Shown one piece after another: positions 1 through 9,374 of a DNA stretch of 64,000 bases. The DNA lies in assembly GCF_013364195.1 (NCBI RefSeq), contig NZ_CP054918.1, positions 4,205,001-4,269,000 of the forward strand, given 5' to 3'. A program made the position numbers and the translations under genes. The stretch is from Streptomyces sp. NA04227. GTDB taxonomy: Bacteria; Actinomycetota; Actinomycetes; Streptomycetales; Streptomycetaceae. Under the pieces are notes generated by a model. The model saw only the letters and a program-made list of their open reading frames with translations. It had not been told where the DNA came from and made no database searches. Positions within the stretch are counted from its first letter, which is position 1; every line of letters begins with the position of its first letter.

Positions 1-46
1 GCTAGCGAACTCGTTCCCGGTCGGCCGATCGGGTACCCTGGGCGCA

Positions 47-132
47 GCCCCTCACGTGGCGCTATCTGACTGAACTCCCCCAGGGCCGGAAGGCAGCAAG
101 GGTAGGTTGGCTCTGGCGGGTGCGTGGGGGGC
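47..132 (+). ncRNA. ffs: small bacterial SRP RNA (4.5S-type)
   Basis: RNA scaffold of the signal recognition particle, which pairs with Ffh to target membrane proteins. The apical domain signature is present: the GGCCGGAAGGCAGCAAGGG block with its GGAA loop and the asymmetric internal loop (about 93-112). The ends pair as GCCCCTCACG (47-56) with CGTGGGGGGC (123-132), closing one long hairpin of about 86 nt, the usual size of actinobacterial small SRP RNA. It lies just upstream of dnaX on the same strand, a common arrangement. The exact ends may differ by a few bases. Confidence 0.93.
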
Positions 133-278
133 CCTTGCGTTCCCGGGATCGGTTGTCCGTGCCGCGTGCCGCGTGTGGTCTGTGCCCTCGCTGCCTGTGC
201 CATCCCTCTCGTCTCCGGGCTCCGGGCTCCGGACTGCGGCGGGACTCGTTGTCGGTGGGCGCCTATAACCTCGTAGGC

Positions 279-2936
279 GTGTCGTCTCTCGCGCTGTACC
301 GCCGTTATCGCCCGGAGTCGTTCGCCGAGGTCATCGGGCAGGAGCATGTCACCGACCCGTTGCAGCAGGCGCTGCGGAACAACCGGGTCAATCACGCGTA
401 CCTGTTCAGTGGTCCGCGCGGCTGTGGCAAGACGACCAGTGCGCGCATCCTGGCGCGCTGTCTGAACTGTGAGCAGGGTCCCACCCCGACGCCCTGCGGG
501 GAGTGCCACTCCTGTCGTGACCTGGCGCGCAACGGGCCCGGTTCCATCGACGTCATCGAGATCGACGCGGCGTCGCACGGTGGTGTGGACGACGCCCGTG
601 AGCTGCGCGAGAAGGCGTTCTTCGGGCCGGCCGCCAGTCGCTACAAGATCTACATCATCGACGAGGCGCACATGGTCACCCCGGCGGGCTTCAACGCCCT
701 GCTGAAGGTGGTCGAGGAGCCGCCCGAGCACCTCAAGTTCATCTTCGCCACCACCGAGCCCGAGAAGGTCATCGGGACGATCCGCTCGCGTACGCACCAC
801 TATCCGTTCCGGCTCGTGCCGCCGGGCACGCTGCGCGACTACCTCGGCGAGGTGTGCGGGCGCGAGGAGATCCCGGTCGAGGAGGGCGTACTGCCGCTGG
901 TGGTGCGGGCGGGCGCCGGGTCCGTGCGTGACTCGATGTCCGTCATGGACCAGCTGCTCGCCGGGGCCCGCGCCGAGGGCGTGACGTATGCCATGGCCAC
1001 CTCGCTGCTCGGGTACACCGACGGCTCGCTGCTCGACTCCGTGGTCGAGGCCTTCGCCTCGGGGGACGGCGCCGCGGCCTTCGAGGTCGTGGACCGGGTC
1101 ATCGAAGGCGGCAACGACCCCCGCCGCTTCGTCGCCGACCTGCTGGAGCGGCTCCGTGACCTGGTGATTCTCGCCGCGGTCCCGGACGCCGCGGAGAAGA
1201 GTCTGCTCGACGCGCCCGCCGATGTCGTCGAGCGTATGCAGGCCCAGGCCGGTGTCTTCGGCGCCGCCGAACTGAGCCGCGCCGCCGACCTCGTCTACCA
1301 GGGCCTGACCGAGATGCGCGGCGCCACCGCTCCGCGCCTCCAACTCGAGCTGATCTGCGCCCGCGTCCTGCTGCCCGCCGCCTACGAGGACGAGCGCGCC
1401 GTACTCGCCCGCCTCGAACGGCTCGAACGCGGCGGCCTCCAGATCATGCCCGGCAGCCCGACGCCCCCCGTGGCCTACGCGCCCGGGGCCGGAGCGCACC
1501 CGCCGATGCAGGCGGACCCGAACGCGGCGGGGCCGGGGGGCGGTCCCGCCGGTGGCGCGGGGTACGGAAACGTGCCGCCCGGTGGGGGACCGGCGGCGGC
1601 GCGGGCTGCGGTACGGGGTGGTGGGGTTCTCGCTCCCACTCCGGCGCCCACTGCTCCCGCTCCCACTCCGGCTTCCGCTCCTCCTTCTGCTGCCCCACCC
1701 TCTACCTCTCCCTTCCCCCCTCCGTCTCCCTCGGCTTCCGCCGATGTGCCCTCCGAGGTGGCGCCCGCGCAGTCCGATGGAGGTGGCCAGCCCGCCCCGG
1801 GCGAGGCCGGACCCGGCGTTGCGGCAGAGACCGGAGCCGGGACCGGTGGCACCGGCGGGCGGCCCGGAGCCTGGCCCGGTGCGGCGGCGCCTGGCAGCGG
1901 AGGTGCTGGTGCCGGGGGCGGCGCCGACCGTCGTCCCGGCGGCTGGCCCACGGCTGCCGCGGCAGGCAGCGGGCAGGCCCAGGCTCCGGGACGCGCCGCT
2001 CCGCCGACGGCGCCGAGCGCCACGGGATCCAGTACGCCGGGACCGAGCTCGGCGCCCGCGACCTCAGCGGGACCGGCCTCCCAGGGACCGGCCTCCGCGC
2101 CCCCGAACCAGGCAGGCCCGGGCGGCACCTCGCCAGGCGCAGGCGCAGCTACTGGCGGTGGCGGCGGCACTGGCGGCGGCCTCGACCCCCGAACCCTGTG
2201 GCCGAACATCCTTGAGGCGGTCAAGAACCGGCGCCGGTTCACCTGGATTCTGCTGAGCCAGAACGCCCAGGTCGCCGGGTTCGACGGGACCACGCTCCAG
2301 CTCGGTTTCGTGAACGCGGGTGCCCGCGACAACTTCGCCAGCAGCGGCAGCGAGGAAGTGCTGCGGCAGGCGCTGGCCGAGGAGTTCAACCTCCCGTGGA
2401 AGGTCGAGGCGATCGTCGACCCCTCGGGCGGCAGCGCACCGCCCCCGGCGGCGGGCGGCTTCGGCGGTGGGCCGGGCGGTGGCTCCGGCGGCGGCTCGTA
2501 CGGCGCCGGGGGTACTGGTGGTTCGTACGGCGGCGGTGGCTCCGGCGCCGGAGGCGGCAGCTCGTACGGCGGTGGTGGTGGAGGTGTCGGTGGTGGCTCG
2601 GGGCCGTCCGCTCCGCAGGCGTCGGCCGGTCCCTCGGCAGGCGGGCCGGGTGCGCAGCCGCAGCAGTCCGGTCCCGGGGGATCCGGGCACAGCGGCCCCG
2701 CCGCCTCCGGATCGCCCGCGCCGTCCTCGGCACCGCCCGCGCAGAGACCGGGCGCCGGTACCCCGGCAGCCGCTTCCGCACCGCGACCTCCGGAGCCGCA
2801 GTACGTGGCACCCGAGGACGACGTACCGGCCGAGGACGACGACGACCTCGACGCCTCCGCGGCCCTTTCCGGCCATGAACTGATCGTCCGCGAACTCGGC
2901 GCGACGGTCGTCGAGGAGACCCCGCACGGGGGATGA
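279..2936 (+). CDS. dnaX: DNA polymerase III subunit gamma/tau (clamp loader)
   Basis: AAA+ clamp-loader ATPase that opens and loads the sliding clamp. GTG 279 is chosen because the conserved N-terminus SSLALYRRYRPESF follows it; the frame stays open upstream only because it crosses the SRP RNA. Walker A GPRGCGKTT, a four-cysteine zinc module (CLNC...CGECHSC) and the Walker B IIDEAHM are all visible in the first 150 residues. After about residue 388 comes a 250-residue Pro/Ala/Gly/Ser linker, then a folded C-terminal block starting LDPRTLWPNILEAVKNRR, then a Gly/Ser/Tyr-rich stretch and an acidic tail, 885 residues in all. I see no A-rich slippery site, so separate gamma production by frameshift is not evident. 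Confidence 0.96.
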   Translation: MSSLALYRRYRPESFAEVIGQEHVTDPLQQALRNNRVNHAYLFSGPRGCGKTTSARILARCLNCEQGPTPTPCGECHSCRDLARNGPGSIDVIEIDAASHGGVDDARELREKAFFGPAASRYKIYIIDEAHMVTPAGFNALLKVVEEPPEHLKFIFATTEPEKVIGTIRSRTHHYPFRLVPPGTLRDYLGEVCGREEIPVEEGVLPLVVRAGAGSVRDSMSVMDQLLAGARAEGVTYAMATSLLGYTDGSLLDSVVEAFASGDGAAAFEVVDRVIEGGNDPRRFVADLLERLRDLVILAAVPDAAEKSLLDAPADVVERMQAQAGVFGAAELSRAADLVYQGLTEMRGATAPRLQLELICARVLLPAAYEDERAVLARLERLERGGLQIMPGSPTPPVAYAPGAGAHPPMQADPNAAGPGGGPAGGAGYGNVPPGGGPAAARAAVRGGGVLAPTPAPTAPAPTPASAPPSAAPPSTSPFPPPSPSASADVPSEVAPAQSDGGGQPAPGEAGPGVAAETGAGTGGTGGRPGAWPGAAAPGSGGAGAGGGADRRPGGWPTAAAAGSGQAQAPGRAAPPTAPSATGSSTPGPSSAPATSAGPASQGPASAPPNQAGPGGTSPGAGAATGGGGGTGGGLDPRTLWPNILEAVKNRRRFTWILLSQNAQVAGFDGTTLQLGFVNAGARDNFASSGSEEVLRQALAEEFNLPWKVEAIVDPSGGSAPPPAAGGFGGGPGGGSGGGSYGAGGTGGSYGGGGSGAGGGSSYGGGGGGVGGGSGPSAPQASAGPSAGGPGAQPQQSGPGGSGHSGPAASGSPAPSSAPPAQRPGAGTPAAASAPRPPEPQYVAPEDDVPAEDDDDLDASAALSGHELIVRELGATVVEETPHGG

Positions 2937-3185
2937 CGGGTAGGGCGGGGGCTGACCTGGGTAGGGCGGGGACAACTCGGCTGGGACGAGGGGATGCCCA
3001 GGCTGGGACAGGAGATGACCCGGGTGGGCGGAGCGTGGAAGCGGCTGGGGCAGAGCGCGGAAGCGGGCGGAGCACGGAAGTTGGCGAGTTCGGGGCGCGG
3101 AAGCGGGCGGGTTCGGAGGAATCCACCAACCTCCCGACCCCCCTCCACTCGGCGGCCCGTACAAGAGCGGGGCGGCGTCGGCGGA

Positions 3186-3199
3186 TAGGCTGGGCGGCG
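3186..3199 (+). promoter_or_regulatory. -10-like box TAGGCT for leaderless purD
   Basis: TAGGCT at 3186-3191 is followed by exactly 7 nt and then the purD GTG, so transcription would begin at or next to the start codon. There is no purine-rich ribosome binding site in the gap. The same spacing is seen before the genes at 23222 and 26441. Confidence 0.5.
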
Positions 3200-4455
3200 T
3201 GAAGGTCCTTGTCATCGGCGGCGGTGCCCGCGAACACGCCCTGTGCCGCTCCCTGTCCCTCGACCCCGACGTCAGCGCTCTGCACTGCGCGCCCGGCAAC
3301 GCCGGTATCGGCGAACTGGCCGAACTGCACACGGTGGACGCCCTCGACGGCGATGCCGTGGCCGTGCTCGCGCGCCGGCTCGGGGCCGGTCTGGTGGTCG
3401 TCGGGCCCGAGGCCCCGCTGGTCGAGGGGGTCGCCGACGCCGTACGGGAAGCCGGTATCGCCTGCTTCGGGCCGAGCGCCGAGGCGGCGCGGCTCGAAGG
3501 GTCCAAGGCCTTCGCCAAGGACGTGATGGCCGCGGCCGGTGTGCCGACCGCCCGTAGCTACGTCTGCACCACGGCCGCGGAGATCGACGAGGCACTGGAC
3601 GCCTTCGGCGCCCCGTACGTGGTCAAGGACGACGGGCTCGCGGCGGGCAAGGGCGTCGTCGTGACCGACGATCTCGCCGCCGCGCGCGAACACGCACTGG
3701 CCTGCGGACGGGTCGTCATCGAGGAGTACCTCGACGGTCCCGAGGTCTCCCTCTTCGCGATCACCGACGGTACGACGGTGCTGCCGCTCCAGCCCGCCCA
3801 GGACTTCAAGCGCGCCCTCGACGGCGACGAGGGCCCCAACACCGGTGGCATGGGCGCCTATTCGCCGCTGCCCTGGGCCGATTCCGGCCTGGTCGACGAG
3901 GTGCTGCGGACCGTGCTGCAGCCCACCGTCGACGAACTCCGCCGCCGTGGCACCCCCTTCTCCGGCCTCCTCTACGCGGGCCTCGCGCTGACCTCGCGCG
4001 GCGTGCGCGTCATCGAGTTCAACGCCCGGTTCGGCGACCCCGAGACCCAGGTCGTCCTGGCCCGTCTGCGGACCCCGCTGGCCGGAGTGCTGCTCGCCGC
4101 CGCCGAGGGCACCCTCGCGGACCTCGAACCGCTGCGCTGGAGCGAGGACGCGGCGGTCACCGTCGTCGTCGCCTCGCACAACTACCCCGGCACCCCGCGC
4201 ACCGGCGACCCCATCACCGGCCTGGACGAGGTCGTCCAGAACGACGCCCCGCACGCCTACGTCCTGCACGCGGGCACCCGGCACACCGACGCCGCCGTCC
4301 TCAGCTCCGGCGGCCGCGTCCTGTCCGTCACGGCCACCGGCCCCGACCTGGCCCGCGCCCGCGAGCGCGCGTACACCGCGGTCGGCCGTATCCACCTCGA
4401 CGGTTCGCACCACCGGACCGACATCGCGGCCAAGGCGGCGGCGGACACGGTCTGA
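3199..4455 (+). CDS. purD: phosphoribosylamine-glycine ligase (GAR synthetase)
   Basis: ATP-grasp enzyme that joins glycine to phosphoribosylamine, step 2 of de novo purine synthesis. The N-terminus MKVLVIGGGAREHALCRSL is the family hallmark, followed by GPEAPLVEGVAD, the ATP-grasp segment VVKDDGLAAGKGVVV, the QDFKRALDGDEGPNTGGMGAYSP block and the metal-binding end VIEFNARFGDPE. At 418 residues it is full length. It starts with GTG and appears leaderless. It is a single-gene unit with a strong terminator about 120 bp downstream. Confidence 0.97.
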   Translation: MKVLVIGGGAREHALCRSLSLDPDVSALHCAPGNAGIGELAELHTVDALDGDAVAVLARRLGAGLVVVGPEAPLVEGVADAVREAGIACFGPSAEAARLEGSKAFAKDVMAAAGVPTARSYVCTTAAEIDEALDAFGAPYVVKDDGLAAGKGVVVTDDLAAAREHALACGRVVIEEYLDGPEVSLFAITDGTTVLPLQPAQDFKRALDGDEGPNTGGMGAYSPLPWADSGLVDEVLRTVLQPTVDELRRRGTPFSGLLYAGLALTSRGVRVIEFNARFGDPETQVVLARLRTPLAGVLLAAAEGTLADLEPLRWSEDAAVTVVVASHNYPGTPRTGDPITGLDEVVQNDAPHAYVLHAGTRHTDAAVLSSGGRVLSVTATGPDLARARERAYTAVGRIHLDGSHHRTDIAAKAAADTV

Positions 4456-4577
4456 CGGGCGGATGGTCTGACGGCCGGACGGCCCGGCGGGCCGGTGGCC
4501 CGGTGGCCCGACGGGCCGAGCGAGGTTCCGCGGTTTCGTAGTTCTGTTCAGGTCAGGTCAGTTCAGTTCAGCGAAGC

Positions 4578-4629
4578 GGGCGGCGGCAGGAGACGGCTGA
4601 AACGGCCCCTCCTGCCGCCGCCCTCTTTT
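4578..4629 (+). terminator. Rho-independent terminator after purD
   Basis: Perfect 15-bp stem (4578-4592 with 4609-4623, GGGCGGCGGCAGGAG) around a 16-nt loop, followed by TCTTTTG on the plus strand. Confidence 0.88.
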
Positions 4630-5059
4630 GTGCCTCCCGAACAGCGTTCCCGTACGCCGTTGTGTCTCTCCCATACGCCCCCGCCCCCCTCCCGTACGTC
4701 CCCGCGTCCCGCCCGCACGCCCCGGCTCACGCGTCGCCGTAGATCTCGCCGTACGACAGCCGCACCTCCTATACGCCTCGCAGGCCTCGGATTTCCCCTC
4801 TTTCCCCAAAGCCATTCCATTGGGTGAGGCGCTGCGCTACGGGCTGACGGGCGGGGCGGCCCCAACTACTGTGCGGCGCAAGCTTTCCGGTACGTGGCTC
4901 CTCGGCCGTATCGGGCACTTGGCCCACTGCCATTGCGATGTCAGTGGCGGCTGCCACAGTGGGGGAGTGAGCAGAGCTGAGGATGTGCGCGCGGGGATTC
5001 CGGCATCGTGTCCGGGGTCGCGGCAGGCGCGCCGGGACTGCCGTCGGCGAGCGTAGGGG
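4630..5059. other. gene-free region upstream of the M48-like gene
   Basis: 430 bp between the purD terminator and the next start. Open frames here have no family signature. An imperfect dyad, CCCACTG (4921-4927) facing CAGTGGGG (about 4958-4965), may be part of the control region of the gene at 5060. No convincing promoter is visible. Confidence 0.4.
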
Positions 5060-7255
5060 GTGACAGCGGCCGTGTCCGGTACGGGTGTGGAGATGGGTGC
5101 GCGAGTGGCGCGGGCCCGGGCCCTGGGAGTGCTGCGGATTCGCGGCCGGGCACTGGCCGTCGCGCTGCTGCCCGCCGCCGTGTTCGTGATCCTCCTGGTC
5201 GCCGGTGCCACGGAACGTCTCACCGGTGCGGCCTGGGACGTGGTGCGCTGGGTCGTCGGCGCCGTCGCCGTCGTGGTGCTCCTGTGCGCGGTCGGGGTCG
5301 GCCTGGTCGTGGCACGTGCCCGGCCCGCGCTGAGCCCCACGGTGCCCATCCCCGAGCATGCCGCCCCGGACCTGTACCGGCTGGTGCGCGAACTGGCCGA
5401 CCGGCTGGGCGTCCCCGCGCCCTCGGCGATAGCCCTCACCCCGGACTGCGACAGCTGGCTGGAGGACCGCACCCATCGGGCGCATCGTGGGCACGACGTG
5501 GTTACGGGAGCGTCGGGGACGGGGGTTGGGTCGGGCGCGAGTGCCGTCGCAGGGTCAACTTCCGCCCCGGCTACGGGTTCCGGCTCCAGTTCCAGTTCCA
5601 GCTCCGGTTCCGGGTCCGACACGTCGTCTCGCGGCGACGATGCGGTCGCAGGCGCCGGTGGGGCAGCGGGCCACGAGGAACCCGGTGGTGGCACCGTCGG
5701 TGAGTCTCGTACGGAGGCCCTCGCCTCGGCCTCAACTCCCGTGTCACGCCCCGTCTCCCATCGGGTCGGTACGGGCGGTACGGGTGTCGGTACGGGTGCG
5801 GACGCGCGCGACGGGGTGCATGGGCGGGGCGGGCCCTTGGCTCCCGTGCTCGTGATCGGCTCGCCGTTTCTGTGGTGGATGCGGGTGGGCGAACTGCGGG
5901 CCGTGCTCGCCCCGGTGGTCGCCGGTACGGAGCCGTCGGCGCACCCGGACATAGCGGCGGCCCGGCGTTTCGTACGAGGACTGGACGCGGCCGTGGCCGT
6001 CAGCGCGGCGCCCGGACGCGGGCCGCTGGCGCGGGTGGCGCTGGCCGGAGTGGGCTGGGTGACACGGCTGATGTTGCGCGGCTGCCGGGTGCACGCCGCG
6101 GAGATGGAGCGCGGGGTCGCGGCGGCCGCCGCCGAGCGTGCACAGGCTGTGGATTACGGTCCGCGCATCATGGCGCAGGAACAGGTGGGCCTCGCCTACG
6201 CGGGGTGGGACCGCCTGCTCACCAAGGTCGCCCTGCCCGCCTGGCGGATGGGGCGCTGGCCCTCGCGCCTGGACGCGGGAGTGGTCGCCGCGCTCACCGA
6301 ACTGTCCCGGCGTGACCGGCTCGCCGACAACTTCTCCTCCCGCCTCAACGAACGCCCCGCCTGCGACCTGCTCGAAGAGCCCGGTGCGATGGACGAGGCG
6401 GCCTCCCTGCTCGCCGCCCGCCTCTTCCACGGCGGCCCCGCCGAGCCCGGCCCCGACTGGGCACCCATCGACTGGCAGAGCTACCCCGACGAAGTCGTGG
6501 ACCGCAAGTGGCGCTCCGACGCGGCCCGCCTCCACAAGGTCCTGGACGGTCTCGGGGAACCTCAGGAGAGCGCTTCCGCAGGGGAGTTGAGGGGTGGGGA
6601 GGCGCGGGAGGGGGCGCATACGGATGCGAGCGCGGACGCGGTGGCTCGTACCGCGACCGATCCCGGCCCGACCCTTGCGCGAGTGGTGAACCAACTCAGC
6701 CTTGTCGGCGTCCCGTTCACCCCCGCTCCGGCCGTTTCCTCCGCCTCCACCACGCACCCCACCGACATCGACACCGAAACCGGCATCAGCACCGGCACCG
6801 ACACCACCTCCGGTGCCGATCGCGACGACCGGGCCTCCCTGATCGCCGCCGCGCTCAGCGCCGAGCTGTCGCGGGAGGAGGCGAGCGGTCCGGGAGCGGG
6901 TTCGTCCGGTGGCGGGGGTACGGGCGGGGGCAGGCACGGGTCCGCCGCGGACGCCGAGGCGGTGTGGTGGGGGGAGGGGATGATGCCACTGTTCCCGTTG
7001 CAACCTCCGCGTACGGCACGGGAGTTGCTGGCCGATCACGTACGGGCGATGGTCTGCTGTGCGGCCGTGGACACGGCGGGCGCGGCGCCCGGTCTCGACT
7101 GGCTGGACGGCCCCTCGCTGCTGATCGACGGCCAACGGGACGCGGGACTGGGGCCGTTGGTGCTCAGCCTCGTCGAGGACGGCGACCCGGAACCGCTCAA
7201 GGACTGGCTCGCCGACCGCGGCGTACGCGCGGACAAGCCCGTACGTCTGGTCTGA
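5060..7255 (+). CDS. membrane protein resembling a degenerate M48 peptidase
   Basis: 731 residues with two N-terminal membrane segments (about 31-50 and 62-85), then a cytosolic region. Two blocks look like M48 zinc peptidases: DLYRLVRELADRLGVPAPSAIALTPDCDSW, and the later VLVIGSPFLWWMRVGELRAVLAPVVAG. In active members the second block continues into the zinc motif HExxH; here the equivalent reads APVVAGTEPSAH, so the metal site is lost. The two blocks are separated by a Ser/Gly-rich insert (about 150-240), and another Thr/Ser/Gly-rich insert lies near 520-610. The start follows GTAGGGG. The function is unknown; a regulatory or scaffolding pseudo-protease is an inference. It stands between purD and a dimethylformamidase-like gene on the same strand. 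Confidence 0.7.
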   Translation: MTAAVSGTGVEMGARVARARALGVLRIRGRALAVALLPAAVFVILLVAGATERLTGAAWDVVRWVVGAVAVVVLLCAVGVGLVVARARPALSPTVPIPEHAAPDLYRLVRELADRLGVPAPSAIALTPDCDSWLEDRTHRAHRGHDVVTGASGTGVGSGASAVAGSTSAPATGSGSSSSSSSGSGSDTSSRGDDAVAGAGGAAGHEEPGGGTVGESRTEALASASTPVSRPVSHRVGTGGTGVGTGADARDGVHGRGGPLAPVLVIGSPFLWWMRVGELRAVLAPVVAGTEPSAHPDIAAARRFVRGLDAAVAVSAAPGRGPLARVALAGVGWVTRLMLRGCRVHAAEMERGVAAAAAERAQAVDYGPRIMAQEQVGLAYAGWDRLLTKVALPAWRMGRWPSRLDAGVVAALTELSRRDRLADNFSSRLNERPACDLLEEPGAMDEAASLLAARLFHGGPAEPGPDWAPIDWQSYPDEVVDRKWRSDAARLHKVLDGLGEPQESASAGELRGGEAREGAHTDASADAVARTATDPGPTLARVVNQLSLVGVPFTPAPAVSSASTTHPTDIDTETGISTGTDTTSGADRDDRASLIAAALSAELSREEASGPGAGSSGGGGTGGGRHGSAADAEAVWWGEGMMPLFPLQPPRTARELLADHVRAMVCCAAVDTAGAAPGLDWLDGPSLLIDGQRDAGLGPLVLSLVEDGDPEPLKDWLADRGVRADKPVRLV

Positions 7256-7258
7256 GTG

Positions 7259-7413
7259 TGACGACCCGGGCCCCGTCTCGCGCCTGGGTCTGACGACTCG
7301 GGCCATGCCTCCCGCCTGGGCCTGACGATTCGGGCCATGCCTCCCGCCTGGGTCTGACGACCCGCGCCCCGTCTCACGCCCAGGGGGGCCCGACGACCCG
7401 CGCCCGCTTCCCG
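7259..7413. repeat. 32-bp tandem repeat after the M48-like gene
   Basis: Units beginning TGACGA recur at 7259, 7291, 7323 and 7355, exactly 32 bp apart, with a partial fifth unit near 7390. The consensus runs TGACGACYCGGGCC then about 18 more bases ending CCTGGGTC. The array starts 4 bp after the stop codon. Nothing else is seen up to the next gene at 7635. Confidence 0.85.
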
Positions 7414-7634
7414 TACACCCGTTACCCCACCCTCCTCAAGCGCGCCCAACCGGCGCGCGGGCGCACGCCCCCGCGCACACTTGTGGTTTCCGTCACGCCA
7501 ATTCACGACGAACGGTGACGAGACAGGTGCGGGATGTGGTGTGCTGGGACCAGTCCTGACACGGGCGGTGGCCGGGGGATCGCGGAACGCGACAATCCGT
7601 TCGCCCTGCCCGCAGGCGAGGGAGGGGAACCACG

Positions 7635-9374
7635 ATGACCACACAAGGCCCGGGGCCGGGGCGCACGCCCAACACCGCCGCGTCCCCGGCAACGCCCCCG
7701 CGCGCCACCGCCCCACCACCCCCCGCGCCGCGCGCGACCCCGGTCACCCCCACGACCTCCGTCACCCCCACGACCCGAGCCATCCCCACGCCCAAGCCCC
7801 CCACCGACCCCTCCGATGCCCCGGCCCGCCACCCCGGCGCCCCGGCCCCTCACCCCGACGCCCCCACCCCACCCCCACCCCCGGCCCCCCGCTCCCTCGA
7901 ACTCCCCACCCCCCGCTGGGAGTCCGGCGCCCTGGCCCACGCCGTCACCGACCCCTTCGGCCAGGGCCCGCTGCCCTGGCTGCGCGGCAGTGAGACGTAC
8001 TTCGACGACACGGGACAGGTGGTGCCCTGGTACGTGGACCACGCTCCGGCGCCCGGGGCCCGGCACGTTCCGGCGCCGCGGGCGAGCGGGCCCCGTACCG
8101 CCGACGACGTGCACCGGCAGATCAAGGGGTTCACCGCGACCGGGGCGGTGGCGCCGGGCGAGGCGATCGACTTCCATGTGACGGTCGACCCGCCGCAGCA
8201 GTTCGGCGTGGACGTGTACCGGATCGGCCACTACAACGGCGACGGCGCGGCCAAGATCACCACGAGCCCGCGGCTCTCGGGCATCAAACAGCCGCCGCCG
8301 CTGACCGCCGACCGCTCGGTCTCCTGCCACCACTGGTGGCTCTCCTGGCGTCTCCAGGTGCCGAGTTACTGGAGCGTCGGCGCGTACGTCGCCGTGCTGA
8401 CGACCGCCGACGGCCACCGCTCGCACGTCCCCTTCACGGTCCGCGACAACCGCAGCGCGGACCTGCTCCTGGTCCTCCCGGACATCACCTGGCAGGCGTA
8501 CAACCTCTTCCCGGAGGACGGCCGTACGGGCGCGAGCCTCTACCACGCCTGGGACGAACAGGGGCGGCTGCTCGGCGAGGAACAGGCCGCGTGCACCGTC
8601 TCCTTCGACCGGCCCTACGCGGGCGCCGGACTCCCCCTGCACGTCGGCCACGCCTACGACGTCATCCGCTGGGCCGAGCGCTACGGCTACGACCTCGCCT
8701 ACGCCGACGCCCGCGACCTGCACGCCGGACGCGTCGACCCGAGCCGCTACCGGGGCATGGTCTTCCCGGGCCACGACGAGTACTGGTCGACACCGATGCG
8801 CCGTACCGTCGAACGCGCCCGCGCCCAGGGCACCTCGCTGGTCTTCCTGTCCGCCAACTCCCTGTACTGGAAAGTGGAGTTGAACCCCTCACCGTCCGGA
8901 GTGCCGGACCGGCTGCTGAGCTGCCGCAAGCGGCGCGGGCCCGGAAAGCCGGTGCTGTGGCGGGAGGTCGAGCGGGCGGAGCAGGAGGTACTTGGCATCC
9001 AGTACGCGGGGCGGGTGCCCGAGCCGCGGCCGCTGGTGGTGCGCAACGCCGGGCACTGGCTGTGGGAGGCGACGGGGGCGTACGAGGGCGACAGCGTGGA
9101 GGGACTCGTCGCGGGCGAGGCCGACCGCTACTTCCCGCGCGCCCCGCTGCCCGAGCACGAGGAACGCGTGCTGCTCGCGCACTCCCCGTACGAGGACGTG
9201 GAGGGGACGCCGCGCTTCCAGGAGACCTCGCTGTACCGTGCGCCGTCCGGTGCGCTGGTCTTCGCCTCCGGCACCTTCGCCTGGTCGCCCGCCCTTGACC
9301 GGCCCGGCCACGTGGACGAACGCATCCAGCGCGCGACGGCCAATCTGCTCGACCGCATCTGCAAGCACAGCTGA
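7635..9374 (+). CDS. N,N-dimethylformamidase large-subunit-like protein
   Basis: 579 residues. The first 85 or so are a Pro/Ala/Thr-rich low-complexity leader; the rest resembles the C-terminal domain of the N,N-dimethylformamidase beta subunit: VDVYRIGHYNGDGA, LLVLPDITWQAYNLFPEDGRTGASLY, a glutamine-amidotransferase-like fold with the stretch MVFPGHDEYWSTPMRRTVERA, and LVFLSANSLYWKVE. In Streptomyces such proteins are conserved but their substrate is not known, so amide hydrolysis is only a family-based guess. ATG 7635 has a clear ribosome binding site (GGGAGGGGAACC). The last codons form the first unit of a tandem repeat. Single gene upstream of purC. Confidence 0.78.
   Translation: MTTQGPGPGRTPNTAASPATPPRATAPPPPAPRATPVTPTTSVTPTTRAIPTPKPPTDPSDAPARHPGAPAPHPDAPTPPPPPAPRSLELPTPRWESGALAHAVTDPFGQGPLPWLRGSETYFDDTGQVVPWYVDHAPAPGARHVPAPRASGPRTADDVHRQIKGFTATGAVAPGEAIDFHVTVDPPQQFGVDVYRIGHYNGDGAAKITTSPRLSGIKQPPPLTADRSVSCHHWWLSWRLQVPSYWSVGAYVAVLTTADGHRSHVPFTVRDNRSADLLLVLPDITWQAYNLFPEDGRTGASLYHAWDEQGRLLGEEQAACTVSFDRPYAGAGLPLHVGHAYDVIRWAERYGYDLAYADARDLHAGRVDPSRYRGMVFPGHDEYWSTPMRRTVERARAQGTSLVFLSANSLYWKVELNPSPSGVPDRLLSCRKRRGPGKPVLWREVERAEQEVLGIQYAGRVPEPRPLVVRNAGHWLWEATGAYEGDSVEGLVAGEADRYFPRAPLPEHEERVLLAHSPYEDVEGTPRFQETSLYRAPSGALVFASGTFAWSPALDRPGHVDERIQRATANLLDRICKHS

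Noticed and set aside
120..278. N-terminal extension of the dnaX frame
   Set aside because: It overlaps the SRP RNA and encodes no conserved sequence; DnaX conservation begins right after GTG 279.
279..2936. Programmed frameshift producing gamma in dnaX
   Set aside because: No A-rich slippery heptamer or following stem near the end of the ATPase domains.
1475..3148. Long minus-strand frame opposite dnaX (557 codons)
   Set aside because: Pro/Gly-rich mirror of the dnaX linker in high-GC DNA, no family motif.
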